Assembly (NCBI GenBank): GCA_959347315.1
Contig: OY365809.1
Coordinates: 3,392,326 to 3,456,325 of the forward strand
DNA: 64,000 nt
From: Bimastos eiseni
Lineage: Eukaryota; Annelida; Clitellata; Crassiclitellata; Lumbricidae
Reading direction: 5' to 3'
A model generated the notes under the pieces. It did not search any database, had not been told where the DNA came from, and saw only the letters and a list, made by a program, of their open reading frames with translations. A program made the translations under genes and the position numbers. Shown piece by piece: positions 1 through 11,314 of this stretch. Within the stretch, counting starts at the first letter, position 1. The number at the start of each line of letters is the position of its first letter.

Positions 1-59
1 TTATGTCTAGACTGGATATCCCAGATTTTTCTCAAGATCGCGTAGTGTTTCTTGTGTGC

Positions 60-315
60 CTATTAAGGCTGTCAACGGGTATCCGGGTACCCGACCGAGG
101 TTGACTAACCGGGTAATGAAATCGGTTTTCGGGTACCCTGCATTTCGTAAAAGTGCGTGATTTTACCTGAATATATTAATTAATGAAATCGATTCTCTGG
201 TGCCCCACTTTCCGTAAAAATGCGCAATTTTTCACATTTCCTAACAAAATATTCACGCGGTCGGGTACCCGGGTACCCGACTGCGCGGGTCGACGGGTAC
301 CCGGGTCGTCTCAAC
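60..315. repeat. GGGTACCC-rich palindromic repeat, MITE-like
   Basis: The segment starts and ends with clusters of GGGTACCC, a self-complementary octamer. It also holds two internal similar blocks, near 110-165 and 185-235, sharing ATGAAATCG and a TTCGTAAAA-type core. Ends of the form AGGNTGT...CCGGGTACCCG can be paired as imperfect inverted repeats, which suggests a small non-autonomous DNA element. I could not find a clean target duplication, so the class is open. Confidence 0.4.
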
Positions 316-888
316 ACCTTTTGATAGCCTTATAGTGCCTATATATGTGAAGGGGACTACCAGCAATCCCTTCCACGCCCCTCTCATTAATCTATTCGAC
401 CCGCCATCATATCTTAGCCACACGTTCCATACGGGTGCCTGAGTCACAGGTAGTGCTGGGGAACTTTTTGTTCACTCTAGTCCTGCGAGCAAGAATTGCA
501 ACCTCTTCACCCTTTCCAGTTCTCATCAGACAATCCTTTCGTCTGAGCAGGAGTTTTATTTCTGGGGTCATAAGGTAAGGCAGAGATGAGGTAAAAGTAA
601 CGACTCCAGTGGAGTATATTCTATTGTTGGCCCGTTGCAGTCACTCGCTCCATTCCTTTGGCTGGTTGCGCTTCTTTTCTGCCAGCGTTCTTAAGACATT
701 TCTTTTCTCGCTGGATTCGTTGGCACTGGTAGCGCCACTGATCAGGTTGCACTGTGACAAGCGCTATATAAATCTGTAAATACAATTTTGAGAACAAAGA
801 CTGATCAACGCCGATGATGGCTCATCTGGGCTGTGTCGGAGAATAGGCTCACTAGACTCTTACGACCCATAACTACCACTCCTCCAGG
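316..888. other. Non-coding stretch with a retroposon-like 3' tail
   Basis: No ORF with recognisable homology is seen. Near 757-775 the sequence AAGCGCTATATAAAT occurs on the + strand. This matches the tail motif seen near 9003, 28448 and 42965 and resembles LINE/SINE 3' ends, so a retroposon remnant probably ends here. Nothing else is supported. Confidence 0.4.
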
Positions 889-889
889 C

Positions 890-1085
890 TGCCTAAGTCG
901 CCGCCCAAATGGCCAATACATCCAACAGGGACTCAGTCGACCTCACAGGGTGATACAAAGTCCGAGAAAACGATTCGATAACGTGACAAAGAAAAGGTAC
1001 AATGCTGTTTGATTGGCGTTGGGACCGTGTTTTTTAACAACTTTAGCACAATCTTTAAAACACCTCTATAAATATAAATGTAAAT
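890..1085 (+). repeat. Dispersed repeat R1, copy 1
   Basis: It shares blocks with 3960-4150 and 4315-4400: GGGACTCAGT, then TTGATTGGCGT, a GACCGTGTT-like block, GCAATCT and finally AACACCTCTNTAAA. The order is the same in each copy, so these are copies of one dispersed element. No coding capacity is seen. Confidence 0.5.
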
Positions 1086-1134
1086 ATAATATAATATATT
1101 GAATTGAATCTGTAGAAATCAAACCAAAAGATTA

Positions 1135-2302
1135 TTGAGATGCACTCCTTGCCACGACCACCCGCGTCTAAGGGCTTACGACGATCTGCTGCGAGGAGGG
1201 ATCGAGCGAATCTTCAACATTTCGATGAACGATGACCAATTGGATCAGGCCACTCTCCCGATCAAAAAATGGGAGGACTGGAAATTAGGAGGGCGTCATC
1301 GCTGGCACTTCCCGCCTTTTCGGCTTCAGCCGCGGGCACTCTCCAGATCCAGTCCCTCATCTTAGAATCAGTAGCGGTGAAATCGGACTCGGCATGCGAC
1401 TCGGCGATGTCTACCTGGCTTCAACTTACCGAAGCCTCTGCCCCGACGACGCCAGGTCATAAACAAGCCCACTTTGACAGACCGCTGTTAAACGCGGTTC
1501 TGTCTGCACTAGAAGAAAAGCTACAGGATCCCTACGACCAGGCGAGACTAAGGGCCTTGTAGTCACCGCACGCCTCGGACTGACTATACGCTCTCCCGTT
1601 GGTTTCTCGCGATCTCAGACTGGAAGACGATACCGTGAGGGTGGCGGTCGGCCTACAATTAGGGGTGGCCATCTGCGAGCCGCACACCTGCGCATGCGGC
1701 GCCTTCGTCTCTGCCAGAGGTGCACATGGCCTGTACTGTTCATTGGGTTTTGGGCGTCAAGTAAGACACTGTAATATCAACGACCTTATCCATCGCAGCC
1801 TCAACAGAGCCGGTATTCAAGCGGTCAAGGAACCGTCAGGTCTTTCTAGATTAGATGGAAAGAGACCGAACGGGCAGACCCTGATACCGTGGAGTGGGGG
1901 CGGGCCTTACTTTGGGACGCGACGGTGGTGGACACAGTGGCCGGTTCTTATATCCCCGAGACAGCTGCCACAGCTGGAGGAGCGGCGGAGATAGCAGCCA
2001 CAAGGAAACACACAAAATATTCTGAGCTAGAGAAGAAATACACTTTTGTTTCAATCGCTATAGAAACCATCGGTCCCCTCAATAGTGAGGGCCTCGCCTT
2101 TCTGTCTGAGACTGGACGCCGACTTTCGACAACTACCGGTGACACGAGAGAGACAAACTTCCTTTTCCAGAACTTGTCGGCATTGATCCAACGTTTCAAT
2201 ACGGTGGCTTTTCAGGGCACTATGTCAAGATCACAATCCACTGACAAGCGGCGACCCCGATGGCCTGATTACAGATCCGTTGGCAATGCCAATGATGAAT
2301 AA
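1135..2302 (+). pseudogene. Degenerate retroelement reverse-transcriptase C-terminal region
   Basis: Four overlapping + strand frames (1135-1365, 1269-1562, 1599-1994, 1889-2302) carry consecutive parts of one protein broken by frameshifts and stops. The visible order is: DQATLPIKKWE followed after a frameshift by MGGLEIRRASSLALPAF, the region after the reverse-transcriptase core in a class of invertebrate LINE-like proteins; then a Cys/His segment (CACGAFVSARGAHGLYC); then GLSRLDGKRPNG and, in another frame, LLWDATVVDT; then a helical tail with KYSELEKKYTF and GDTRETNFLFQNL. The RDGKRPxG...WDxTVxD arrangement looks like a PD-(D/E)XK-type nuclease fold, which is inference. The catalytic YxDD core is absent, so the copy is 5'-truncated as well as frameshifted. 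The piece ends in an ATA-rich tail at 2318-2345, as expected for a retroposed copy. Confidence 0.7.
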
Positions 2303-2317
2303 CACTATATGTGACAA

Positions 2318-2345
2318 AATAATAATTATAATAATAATAATAATA
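2318..2345 (+). repeat. (ATA)n tail of the retroelement fossil
   Basis: A run of AAT/ATA triplets lies directly 3' of the degenerate reverse-transcriptase remnant and probably derives from its 3' tail. Confidence 0.5.
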
Positions 2346-2454
2346 TACCTATAATATGATGATAATGATATAAATATAAAACAGAAACTAAAAATTATCA
2401 CTGACTACGAATCAACCGAGAATATAGTTGCAATATGACTAGGGCAATTTTGTT

Positions 2455-2515
2455 CTCTGTTGCCGGTCCCAAGCCTGAAACAAGGAGGTGACGCTGATTA
2501 CCTTTGTTATATTAA
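2455..2515 (+). repeat. Dispersed 'CCCAAGCCTGG' repeat, copy 1
   Basis: It carries GGTCCCAAGCCTG, GGAGGTGACGCT and CTTTGTTAT in the order found in some two dozen copies across the window. It is diverged and lacks the terminal TGTCGTTAAACTG. Confidence 0.5.
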
Positions 2516-2599
2516 AGACGAAACGCAAAGTTAGAATTTGACTACCTTCGACTAAATTCGCAATCAGTGTAATTATGACTAATAACTAAAACATTCTAA

Positions 2600-2742
2600 C
2601 ATCATTTTTGTATGAACTCCTTTCGCGTGGAGCTCTGCGCTCTTCTGCTAAAGGTGAGCTTCTAGTGTCCAGGGCCCGCTCGTCGCTAATGCTGCTCCGA
2701 GCTTTCTCAGTGATTGGTCCATCCACCTGGAATGGGGTCCCT
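2600..2742 (+). pseudogene. LINE reverse-transcriptase C-terminus, 5' part (split by insertion)
   Basis: The frame at 2608 reads LLVSRARSSLMLLRAFSVIGPS (continuing TWNGVP), the strongly conserved C-terminal end of CR1/L2-type LINE ORF2 proteins (RxFSVxGPxxWNxLP). The frame is interrupted at 2743 by an inverted-repeat element, and the LINE resumes at 3361. There is no catalytic core, so this is a 5'-truncated dead copy. Confidence 0.7.
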
Positions 2743-3360
2743 CGTATTAACATTCTATATACGAATTCAGATATGCATATTCATAAGTCCTGCTGTTCAT
2801 TGGATGACAGGGTAGGTTAATAAATATCCATTACCAGTGACGTATTACTACTGAGCAAACACGTGGCTGATTATTTAGCTATGCGTTTTATAATTGCTTT
2901 TCCTGTTTATAATTCTTTAACGCCCTTGATAAAACTTAGGTTAAATTTATCACCATTTACATGTATGCAGAATAAAGGGCTGCTCTTTCAACACTTGACC
3001 TCCATGGCTTACGCACCGTTAAATAAGCTTACTCACGCGACTCCGATATTGTAGGCCTAATCAATGTGGCGATTGTGGTGCTCTCTTATTATATGGGCGG
3101 TTACATATATGCCGATTACAGAAATACAGATTATTTAGTTATGCGTTTTATAATTGCTTTTCTAGTTATGCACTCATTTTGAAAAGGAAGCTCACAAAAT
3201 AGGCCACTAGCCACCATCTTAGCTGTTGTGTTGGGGGCAAGCAACGACCATACATATTTTAAAGGACATTATTATTAGCGCCTCTCCAGCATCCAATGAA
3301 CAAGAGGACTCATAGTTCATGAATATGCATATCTGAATTCGTATATAGAATGCTAATACG
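2743..3360. mobile_element. 618-bp inverted-repeat element (MITE) nested in a LINE
   Basis: The left end (2743 on, CGTATTAACATTCTATATAC) is the reverse complement of the right end (to 3360) over about 42 bp with one mismatch. After a short indel the complementarity resumes through GTTCATTGGATG, giving inverted repeats of about 70 bp. The interior has no transposase. It contains a direct duplication, near 2871-2905 and 3131-3165, of a block including ATGCGTTTTATAATTGC. Removing it brings together two parts of one LINE ORF, which supports insertion. No clear target duplication is visible, so the superfamily is undetermined. Confidence 0.75.
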
Positions 3361-3500
3361 CTCCGTCTTCCCCTTACAATGATCTACCTACCTTTTGAAA
3401 GCTGCAGAAGTGATTTCTTTTTGGCCGTGGCTGGGCTGGGAGCACCTCTGAGTAGTTTCCCTTGAAGAGGCGCTATGTAAATTATCAAAATGAATGAATG
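3361..3500 (+). pseudogene. LINE C-terminus, 3' part with tail
   Basis: This continues the LINE fragment interrupted at 2743: residues like LPFESCRSDFFLAVAGLG, a stop, then GAGGCGCTATGTAAAT and (GAATGAAT). The same 3' architecture is seen at 28365-28510 (+) and 41155-41265 (-). Confidence 0.6.
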
Positions 3501-3742
3501 AATAAAAAACTTGATGTTGCTGCAAGTTGAACTACATCCTCTGTCGCAAAAACATATGAAACATGGCATGACTTTGCATTTTTTGTTTTGACTAGGACAC
3601 CTTCAAAACGCTTTCAATTTTTCTATAAATTTTATCTCTAAATTCGGTAGTTAAATGGCAAGTGTAGCCATTGATCCCATGACAAATCGTTGTGAACTGA
3701 AAATGCCTGAGACAAACAAATTACGTTCTTACATTTAGCATT

Positions 3743-3792
3743 CACCGACACCGTCACCGTCATCGTCATCATCATCATCATCATCATCACGG
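3743..3792. repeat. (CAC/CAT)n trinucleotide repeat
   Basis: CACCGT/CATCGT triplets grade into pure CAT repeats. Confidence 0.8.
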
Positions 3793-3879
3793 TCCATTGA
3801 TCCACCGCAACCTTGATCTCAGTTTCCAGAGTTTTCTATCTTGCCCTGCCTCCGTATTATATTTCCACACATATCCAGT

Positions 3880-4150
3880 CTGCTGCCTGGTCCATCCGTT
3901 GGCGTCGAGGTAACCCTGATTCCCGTTTCCAGTTTTCCAACCCAGCCTCTACACTGTTTAGATATCGGCCCATATGGTCAGAGCATTCGAGATGGTCCAA
4001 CCGGGACTCAGTTGGTTTTGGAAGGTGATGCAATACCCGACATGACCCGATCAACCTTGAAAAATAAATGATAAAGTATTATTTGATTGGTGCAATGTTA
4101 CCGTGCATATTAATAACTTCAGAGCAATCTCATAAACACCTCTTTAAAGG
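3880..4150 (+). repeat. Dispersed repeat R1, copy 2
   Basis: It shares GGGACTCAGT, TTGATTGGTG, GAGCAATCTCATAAACACC and TCTTTAAAG with the copies at 890-1085 and 4315-4400. A short open frame through it has no recognisable product. Confidence 0.5.
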
Positions 4151-4314
4151 TAAATACGTATCCTCATAACTAGAGACTCGATACAAAGTTATGTAGATCT
4201 TTAATGGGAACATATCATCCATGCGATATATGTATTATAAAAAGAGCATTCTTGTACTCTGGCCGTGCTAGACTGATAGTCTCAACGCTGTATTACGTAA
4301 TCTAGGAATCGTTA

Positions 4315-4400
4315 AAGTGTTGTTTGATTGGCATAATGTGACCGTGTTCACAAACTTGCGGGCGATCTCATAAACACCTCTTTTGAGATTTACAATGTGT
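4315..4400 (+). repeat. Dispersed repeat R1, copy 3 (3' part)
   Basis: It carries TTGATTGGCATAATG, GACCGTGTT and CGATCTCATAAACACC in the order of the other R1 copies and lacks their 5' half, as a 5'-truncated retroposed copy would. Confidence 0.5.
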
Positions 4401-5809
4401 TCTGAAAAGTAGAAACAATTAGAAATATCTGTTTTGATTCCATTTAAAAATGCAACATAGGAAGAGCAATCGTGTACTCTGACAGTGCCAGTCCTTCTAA
4501 GAAAAGCTTCTTATGAGCATTGCATTTTGCCGTCACTCATGTCAATACAATTCTCTCCATATACGCTCATACACACATACAAACATGTACAGTGCACGAT
4601 ACATATATAGGCCTACTTGCCCTACATGCATATTAATCCCCACGTGCATTCAATGACACAGTCATTGGTGGAAACAAGTACAATGTAAGTGTATTGTATT
4701 TGAGCATTTGTAGAGTGCCTCTAATTGGGCGAATCGTTCAGTGCGCAAGGCCCCGCAGAAGAAGCGGCTTTTGAGAAAAGCAGGAACAGTGATCTCTACT
4801 ATATAATCAATAGAAATATCAGAAAAGCAAAATCGACATCCACAATTGACTCCCTGTTATTGAACCGATGATCTATATAACCTATCATTAAAGATCGACC
4901 ATTGAGCTCTTACCATCTTCCATAAATCGTCGTTTGAACAGGCTGCTAGACATGAAACAAACGACGATTAGTATCAAAATAAAATAAGTGGAAGAAATTC
5001 TTTGAAAATGAACAAATTAATATCGCTGAATTTTTAGGGAGAAAACGGTCTTTGTAGATATAATATTATGATGTAGGTTTATTTAAATAAACAATCATTA
5101 TAGCAATTTCACTAAGCTGGGTTAGGCCATGCGATGCAGTTCAACCGACCCATCGTCGAATAATGGCGGCTTTGAATTCAATTTACGTTACTCTGGTCAT
5201 GCCAGCCACGTGTTTGGCTAAAACAGAAGGTTTCCCGTCAGTTCAGTTTTGTATTTGTTTTCACACAGCGTCGTTTCTCGTTGATTATAGATGGACTTGA
5301 AAGTAATAGAGTTAATGTTGAGCGGAAACTGCAGATATAATAGCTTGAAAGAATAGTTTTAAAGGTGTCTAATTCTGCAATAAAGGAAGATGACAATAGA
5401 CTAATAAGTATATGTACGGTTCCACAGCGGCGTTAAATAACAGGGTAACTACGCGGGGTCTGAATTTATGTTATTTAATTGATATTATATAACGGTTAGC
5501 ATTCTAAATAAAATTTATATTGAAATGAAAGCCATTTGATGCCTTAACCCTTAGAAGGTAACCTAGGGTGAATTTTTCATCCAACTGTCGGTATTTGTGC
5601 AGCTGTGTTGCATACCTTTGTTGCCAAGCTATGTATTTTGGTGCATCTGTTCTCAGATGATCTTTGCTTCATTTGATATGTTTTGTGACTTTCTGTCTGT
5701 CTCATTTTTAATGAATGGTCACGCGACTGACGTTCACCCTGTCTATAATTTTGATAACTAGGGCTTAGGATGCCTAGAGGGCTTAGTGCCTCTAATACGA
5801 AATACTTGT
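4401..5809. other. Non-coding stretch
   Basis: No supportable gene is seen. The one recognisable motif is TTTTAAAGGTGTCTAATTC near 5357-5375, the block that flanks the dispersed repeat elsewhere (28880, 30392, 38785). Confidence 0.4.
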
Positions 5810-6300
5810 AGGGCCTAATTAACGTTGTGAAATGCATCATACCAGCAGTGAGGCTGGCACCGAAGGATATGGTGCGGGGAGCAATGTCATGCAGGTGCTG
5901 GATGCACTGGGCTGTGCATAAATTGCAAGGAATTCCAAAGAACATCACAGTAAATGGAACTGTGCATCTTAGCATCCTGAAAGAGGAACTGCCAAACTTC
6001 ATCCATATTCATGACATCAACCACTTCCCACAGGACAGTGTACCAAATCAAAATACAAAAGCCGTGAAATCCTGGAGCAGAAGGGTATTCCACTGCTGGA
6101 TCCTTCGCCTGGGAGCAGTCCAGATTTGAATATCATTGAGAATGCGTGAACAGTTATGAAACAATTGGTCTCTCTACAGAGTCCAGCATCTGAGACAGAA
6201 TTTAGTATAGATGCCGTCTGCTTAAATGTCATTGATAGCAGAAGAAGCACAATAACTAATAAAATAGTTCAGAAAAAACATCAAAACTGTGGAAAATATG
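5810..6300 (+). pseudogene. Tc1/mariner-type transposase C-terminal pseudogene
   Basis: The + frame at 5827 reads KCIIPAV, then RGAMSCR, GIPKNITVNGTVHLSIL and FPQDSVPN, matching the catalytic core of Tc1-like transposases, where the second catalytic Asp sits in a QDNAPxH-type motif. A frameshift near 6065-6080 moves the rest into another frame: KGIPLLD, SPDLNIIENA, a stop, then TVMKQLVSLQ. SPDLNxIEN is the family's third-acidic-residue motif. The N-terminal helix-turn-helix and the first catalytic Asp are missing, and the frameshift and stop make it dead. No terminal inverted repeats were recognised. Confidence 0.85.
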
Positions 6301-6335
6301 CCTGAAATTGTGTGTTCGCAAACTTTGGTCATAAC

Positions 6336-6390
6336 TGTAGATCATCAACGTCGCCCTCATCCTTCATCTAGGCTCGGGACTGGTACTGCT
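6336..6390 (-). repeat. Dispersed 'CCCAAGCCTGG' repeat, copy 2
   Basis: The minus strand reads GTCCCGAGCCTAGATGAAGG then GAGGGCGACGTTGATGATCT, the core of the family. It lies just downstream of the transposase remnant. Confidence 0.55.
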
Positions 6391-6739
6391 GGACTTCAAC
6401 TAGCGTTTGAAACATAAGCACAGCATACATATTCTGCTTGGAGGGAATGAATTGAGGGTGTTTAATTTGTAGAGAAATATAGTTGCGATGCAAAAGCATA
6501 TTTCTTGTTATGACACAACGTTGCAGATGTTATTAATTTTAGCTAATATGAGGATGTCACCTTTTCATTTCCATAAGCAGTGCCAGGAGAAACTCCGAAG
6601 AAGCGCCAAACTCCAAGGCTACCTAGAACAATCCTTAACAGCAGTCAGAAATAACTTGCTAACATTGCAGATGACCAATATTACACAACACAAAGCATGT
6701 CCCTCACCAACACCATGTTCACCCCCTCCAGATCTCTCC

Positions 6740-6762
6740 CTCTCTTTCTCTTTCTCTTTCTA

Positions 6763-6824
<62 letters not shown>

Positions 6825-6826
6825 AC
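6740..6826. repeat. (CTTT)/(CTGT)n/(CT)n compound microsatellite
   Basis: CTCTTTCT runs pass into about 12 CTGT units and then CT repeats. Confidence 0.9.
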
Positions 6827-6899
6827 TCGCCACTCCCACTACTATACCATTGGTAAAAGGTCATTGAAATAAGCACAATACAATGTTTGGACTGTAGTG

Positions 6900-7115
6900 C
6901 AAGAACAATGGATGATTGACAGATGGCACGCCCACAGTAGATTGGTCACTGATAAGGTGCCAGATGGCCCAGTGCAAAGTGCAGTCATGTGCACGATAAC
7001 AATGGATGATTGATAGGTTGTGTACAGTACAAAGGTCAAGTGTGCTCTCATAGCAATGGATGATTGACAGGTGGACGGGGCTAGGGTTCCGCCTGAACAA
7101 TGGATGACGTCAAAA
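6900..7115. repeat. Imperfect repeats of an ACAATGGATGATTGAC block
   Basis: AATGGATGATTGACAG or close variants occur near 6907, 7001, 7047 and, shortened, 7098. Spacing is irregular (about 45-95 bp), so this is a loose cluster rather than a clean tandem array. Confidence 0.6.
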
Positions 7116-7226
7116 GCAGTCACGTGACAGTCCAAAGGCAGACTTAGTTTGGGTCAATACTACACTCACCACTAACAGCTCATTTTTATAAATTGTACAC
7201 AAGTAATAAAACGGTTTGTAGGTAGT

Positions 7227-7295
7227 TTCAGTTGAACGACACGGCGTGAGACCATAGATCACTAACGTCCTCCTCCTCTGATCTAATCGAGCGAT
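7227..7295 (-). repeat. Dispersed 'CCCAAGCCTGG' repeat, copy 3
   Basis: The minus strand has GGAGGAGGACGTTAGTGATCT and GTCGTTCAACTG at the expected spacing; the CCCAAG half is diverged. Confidence 0.45.
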
Positions 7296-7544
7296 CTGTC
7301 ACTTATACATAAACAGTCAAGTTAGCAACAAGTATTTAGTTAAACAAGGCAGTGATAATTAGTTACGGCTCCTAAAATAAGGCCCAACACTGAAAGAAGT
7401 ACTAGTTGATACAAATGGATATTACTTAGCGCTGGCGAATATATATTCGAAACGTTTACTATTCGACATTAATGGTCTGTTTTGTAAATCATGGTACAAA
7501 AAATATTTGAACTGCTTGTGAATCATAATCGTTTGGGTACAATA

Positions 7545-7658
7545 ATTGGATTGATTGGGTAAATGATTGATTATTTAATTATTGACTGACTACTGATTGA
7601 TTTTTGATTGATTGACTGACTGATCGATCGATCGATCGATTGATTGATTGATTGATAT
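7545..7658. repeat. (GATT)n / (GATC)n microsatellite
   Basis: Degenerate GATT units lead into GATCGATCGATC and then a clean GATT run near 7638-7655. Confidence 0.85.
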
Positions 7659-7959
7659 AAGAAAAAATACTGGTATTGTGGTCGATATTTCTTGAACAGA
7701 ACAGACGTTCGCTTCAGGTTAAGTTTTCGTCAAAAAGGACGATAATAGTAGCGGATATAATTTCAAAAGTATCAGAAAGAACAATTATACTAGTCACTGG
7801 CTATTTTTTTCACGAATTAAACCGTCTAAACGTGTTCGAGTCAATATAAAATATATATTTGCGATATTGGACGTTTAAATGGAATTATATTTTTAGGCAG
7901 AAATTTACTTGGACCCTTCGAAACGCTTTCCTGCAGTGCTTTAATAATAAAAAATTATT

Positions 7960-8240
7960 GACATTCAGCTCCTTGATTAGTTCCTGTAGTGTAGGTCACA
8001 ATCACCTGGTGGCTGGTCGGGAAGCGCTCTTAGTAGATTCTCATAGGGATGCTACTTAAATGCTCAGAGCATATGAATGAATGACAGAATGAATGAATGA
8101 ATGTATGAATGAAAGAATGAACGAATGAATAAATGAATGGATGAATGAACGAATGAATAAATGAATGGATGAATGAACGAACGAGTGAATCAATGAATGA
8201 ATCAACGAACGGACGAACGAGTGAATCAATGAATGCAAGA
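7960..8240 (+). repeat. Retroposon 3' tail extended into (GAAT)n array
   Basis: AGCGCTCTTAGTAG and GCTACTTAAATGCTC resemble the LINE 3' ends near 3470 and 28450. They are followed at 8072-8238 by a long degenerate (GAATGAAT/GAACGAAT) array. The array probably grew from the retroposon tail, which is inference. Confidence 0.5.
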
Positions 8241-9269
8241 ATATTGATTTCAGTGGAACATGATTTTGAACATCTTGAAAAACTTGAACTTTTTCTTGTT
8301 TTGAAAGAATGAAAAGTAAAAGTAAAGTGTCTGCGGACCTTCTTTAAATAAGAGACCCAGCGTGGTTAAAATGCTTGATCTTGATCGCTTCCAATGAACC
8401 TATCGGGCTACTTCCGTCACCACAGTCTTTTGAATAGGTCCCACGCTATTTTCAGATTCAAATCCCTAAAAGGCGATGTTGGTTTCTGTAAATAGCGTTT
8501 AATTTTTTGATTAAAATTTGAAACTTAAAGGGCCTAGTTAGCGTTACAAAATATTGTCGGCAGCAGTTCGCTTTTGGCGCATACACTGTAGATGGCCTTA
8601 ACGTGCACTGAGGTTCATCCGACTAAACTGAAGAGAAAGAATATTCATAGGAAACTTGTACATGAGGCATATGAGGCTAACAAGCACATAATAAAGGGTA
8701 GTCAGAACCAGACAAAGACGCGGACTAACACAATCCCAGCACGACACAAATATAAACCCTGAACTTTGACAACACAACGAGATACATGTCTCATGCGCCT
8801 CTTTGAGAAGTACGCATGTGGACTGCGGTTCGTCTCCAAGTACCGGCTTATTTCAGAGATTTAAAAATCTCGGGTAAAAAAGTACGGTCCTTTGCACGGG
8901 GGCCTTAAATGGCGTGGGGTCCATTCGAACTCAAGAGCGGTGGTGAAGGATCTCATCCGAACAAGCTCTCATTGCAAAATGAGCAAGGTCGAGGTAATAT
9001 ACAGGCGCTATATAAAATCAGTCAATCAAAAGAAGTAGACGAAAATAGATACCAAGCTTCGAGAAACCTTGGTCTCGACAGGCGGCGCTAATATCACTCG
9101 GGCGTATTGAGCACCGGTGTTTTAGTAATAATAATTTATTCTCGCGATGGCTTCGCGTTCGCGACGGTCAATAAAGCAAAGCCTGTGGGGCGTCAGCCTC
9201 CAACCGAATCACTCGGCGTAAGAATATATCGCCTCCGCTAAACATTCGCTTTTTCCCAGCGTAGAAGAT
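8241..9269. other. Non-coding stretch with a retroposon tail at 9002
   Basis: No coding region is supported. ACAGGCGCTATATAAAATCAG followed by TCAATCAA near 9000-9028 is another LINE/SINE-type 3' end. The 8900-9090 open frame has no recognisable features. Confidence 0.4.
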
Positions 9270-9348
9270 GTGGCAGAAAATAATAATCGACTTAAAACAT
9301 GTACGCGCGATTTATATGCGAGATACGCTGTGCTGGGTTCCTTTTGCG

Positions 9349-9402
9349 GTAACTATTTTTCTGAATGTCACATTTCTGTTATTTTTCTGAATGTCACATT
9401 TC
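9349..9402. repeat. 24-bp tandem duplication
   Basis: The block TTTTTCTGAATGTCACATTTCTG is repeated twice in direct succession inside a short open frame. No function is apparent. Confidence 0.8.
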
Positions 9403-10100
9403 TGGTGGGAATTACTGATCGCATTCTCATGAGTTTTACAATGCATAACAATGCGGGTCACGGGAACCAGCCTATTCAGATTATTCAGAGGCGCTCATTG
9501 AAAAGTTAATCAATAGATAGGTAAGGTCAGAATAGGTTCCAGGTCAAGATCCAGAAAAGTTAGATAATGGCCGTCTGACTGTCCTCCTGCCAGACCCTTT
9601 GGATCTTAGCCTGAAACATGGAATTGAGGGATGGTGCCTTTAATTGTAGTGACGAGAGGAAGAGGAAGTTTCAAATTTAGGTTACTTGGCTCTTTGTAGT
9701 TCATGTCTAACACTTCGTCTATTAATTTAACCAGTGAAATTTTAATATAATTGATCTCTTGTTTGTTTCAATACGGCTCCACCTCAAGTCCAATTATTAC
9801 AAAATTAATGGTTTGTCTAAAGAATGATTATAATTATTGGTCCGTTCAAGTAAAGCACCATTCAATGGTGAATTACTTCTACAGGTCTTATTACTACCAC
9901 CACCTGCGCCATTGACCTCCCTCCAATCGTCCATTCATTATGACGTGAGAGGTCACGTATCTCAGTTGTTGACACCATTCGGAACCTGTTGTAGCACTTT
10001 GTTACGAGAATATTACGTTTCCAACGTTTTGGCTACAGCGCATGAAACACGATTTAGGACAGATAGGCATATAATCAAACGGCGCAGTCGCTTAATGGGA
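9403..10100. other. Non-coding stretch
   Basis: I see no supportable gene, RNA or clean repeat here. The small open frame at 9837-10130 is low-complexity at its start and not recognisable. Confidence 0.35.
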
Positions 10101-10392
10101 ATTAATAGGCACCTTATAGACCTTCAATAGGCACTGAATAGGCACTTAATAGCTAGACAGATATCTATAATAGGCAACGTATAAGGTACTTTTGGCACTT
10201 AATAGACTCTTAATAAGCACTCAATAGGCACTTCAAATATATTACAGGCCACCTATAAGGCACATATGAGGTACTTAATAGATATTAATAGGCCTAAATA
10301 TTCACAATGTTTGAATTATGAATAAACATTTGGCACTTATGAGGCACACTTAATGGACTCTTAATAGGCACTCAATAGGCACTTAATATTAC
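10100..10392. repeat. Degenerate GGCACTTAATA minisatellite
   Basis: Units close to AGGCACTTAATA and AGGCACTCAATA recur at least 12 times with variable short spacers, interrupted near 10285-10325. A 10-12-bp minisatellite in decay is the simplest reading. Confidence 0.7.
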
Positions 10393-11310
10393 TGCCGTGA
10401 TACATACAGTACATATACGCGCCGGATTCTATTTTGCAGGTATCAGATTTCATACTACACCAGCGCTGGTCGATGCGCATACACGCTTTGGGTCGATGGG
10501 AGACGCAAACAGTCAGCGTACACGGTGTATGTGTTGTACACACATGTCTGTGGTGTACAGCGCCGTACGTGCACATATTCCCGGCATCGTTAGCCATTCA
10601 CGAGGCGGTCGGAATGATGCTTCATTAGGGCGATACAATTCCCAGCGCATGGGAGAGAAAGCGATACAGGGATAGCAGACAGAGAGACAGAGACACAGAG
10701 AGAGGTGTAGAGACAGACAGAGCCGTGACGTTGTACCATTCGGAAATGGCGGATGAACGTCTCGCCTGTTCCTGCTGGGCTTAGAACATCAACGGTGGAG
10801 AAATTCCGCGAAACTATGACGGCCGTGGAGAGGAAAGAGAAAGATACTGAGCGCGGAAGCAGGTACAAATGAAAAACGTAGACAATAACTAGAACAGCAG
10901 AAACGGAATTGGTTAATTGGAAATATTTTATAAGCCATAAATGATCTGAACTATCTCTATTGATCGGTTTCATTGGCAGTCTAATAATGTCGAGCATCGC
11001 GGTTTTAGCATTCACCTTATGAAATTATAATAATAATAATTACTAATATTTATTACTAAAATTAATATTAATATTAATGTTAATATTAATAGTAACGGAC
11101 TTGTCGAAATATGTGCTTCATTATTATTCCATCATTATGATTGCCATTATAATTTTGATTACCAATTGTATAATTAAGAAGAATAATATTGAATTGCATT
11201 AAAACGTTAATAGGCCTATTTACATTTATTATGATAACCTGTGCAATATTATTACAAAAGTTATCATAATCAATTAATAACAATGACACACATCCACACA
11301 TAGTTCGATT
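10393..11310. other. Non-coding stretch upstream of the ATCC array
   Basis: It contains a GACAGAGA-type simple repeat at 10676-10722 and AT-rich (AATATT)n sequence at 11030-11090. A good-looking 5' splice site (AAGCAG|GTACAA) near 10862 follows a short open stretch, but nothing marks it as an exon. No gene is supported. Confidence 0.35.
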
Positions 11311-11314
11311 CGTC

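Noticed and set aside
8056..8238. Minus-strand frame rich in HSFIHSFI
   Set aside because: It is a product of the degenerate GAAT array.
10100..10392. CRISPR-like spaced repeats
   Set aside because: Spacers are shorter than the repeats and share their composition; it is a decayed minisatellite.
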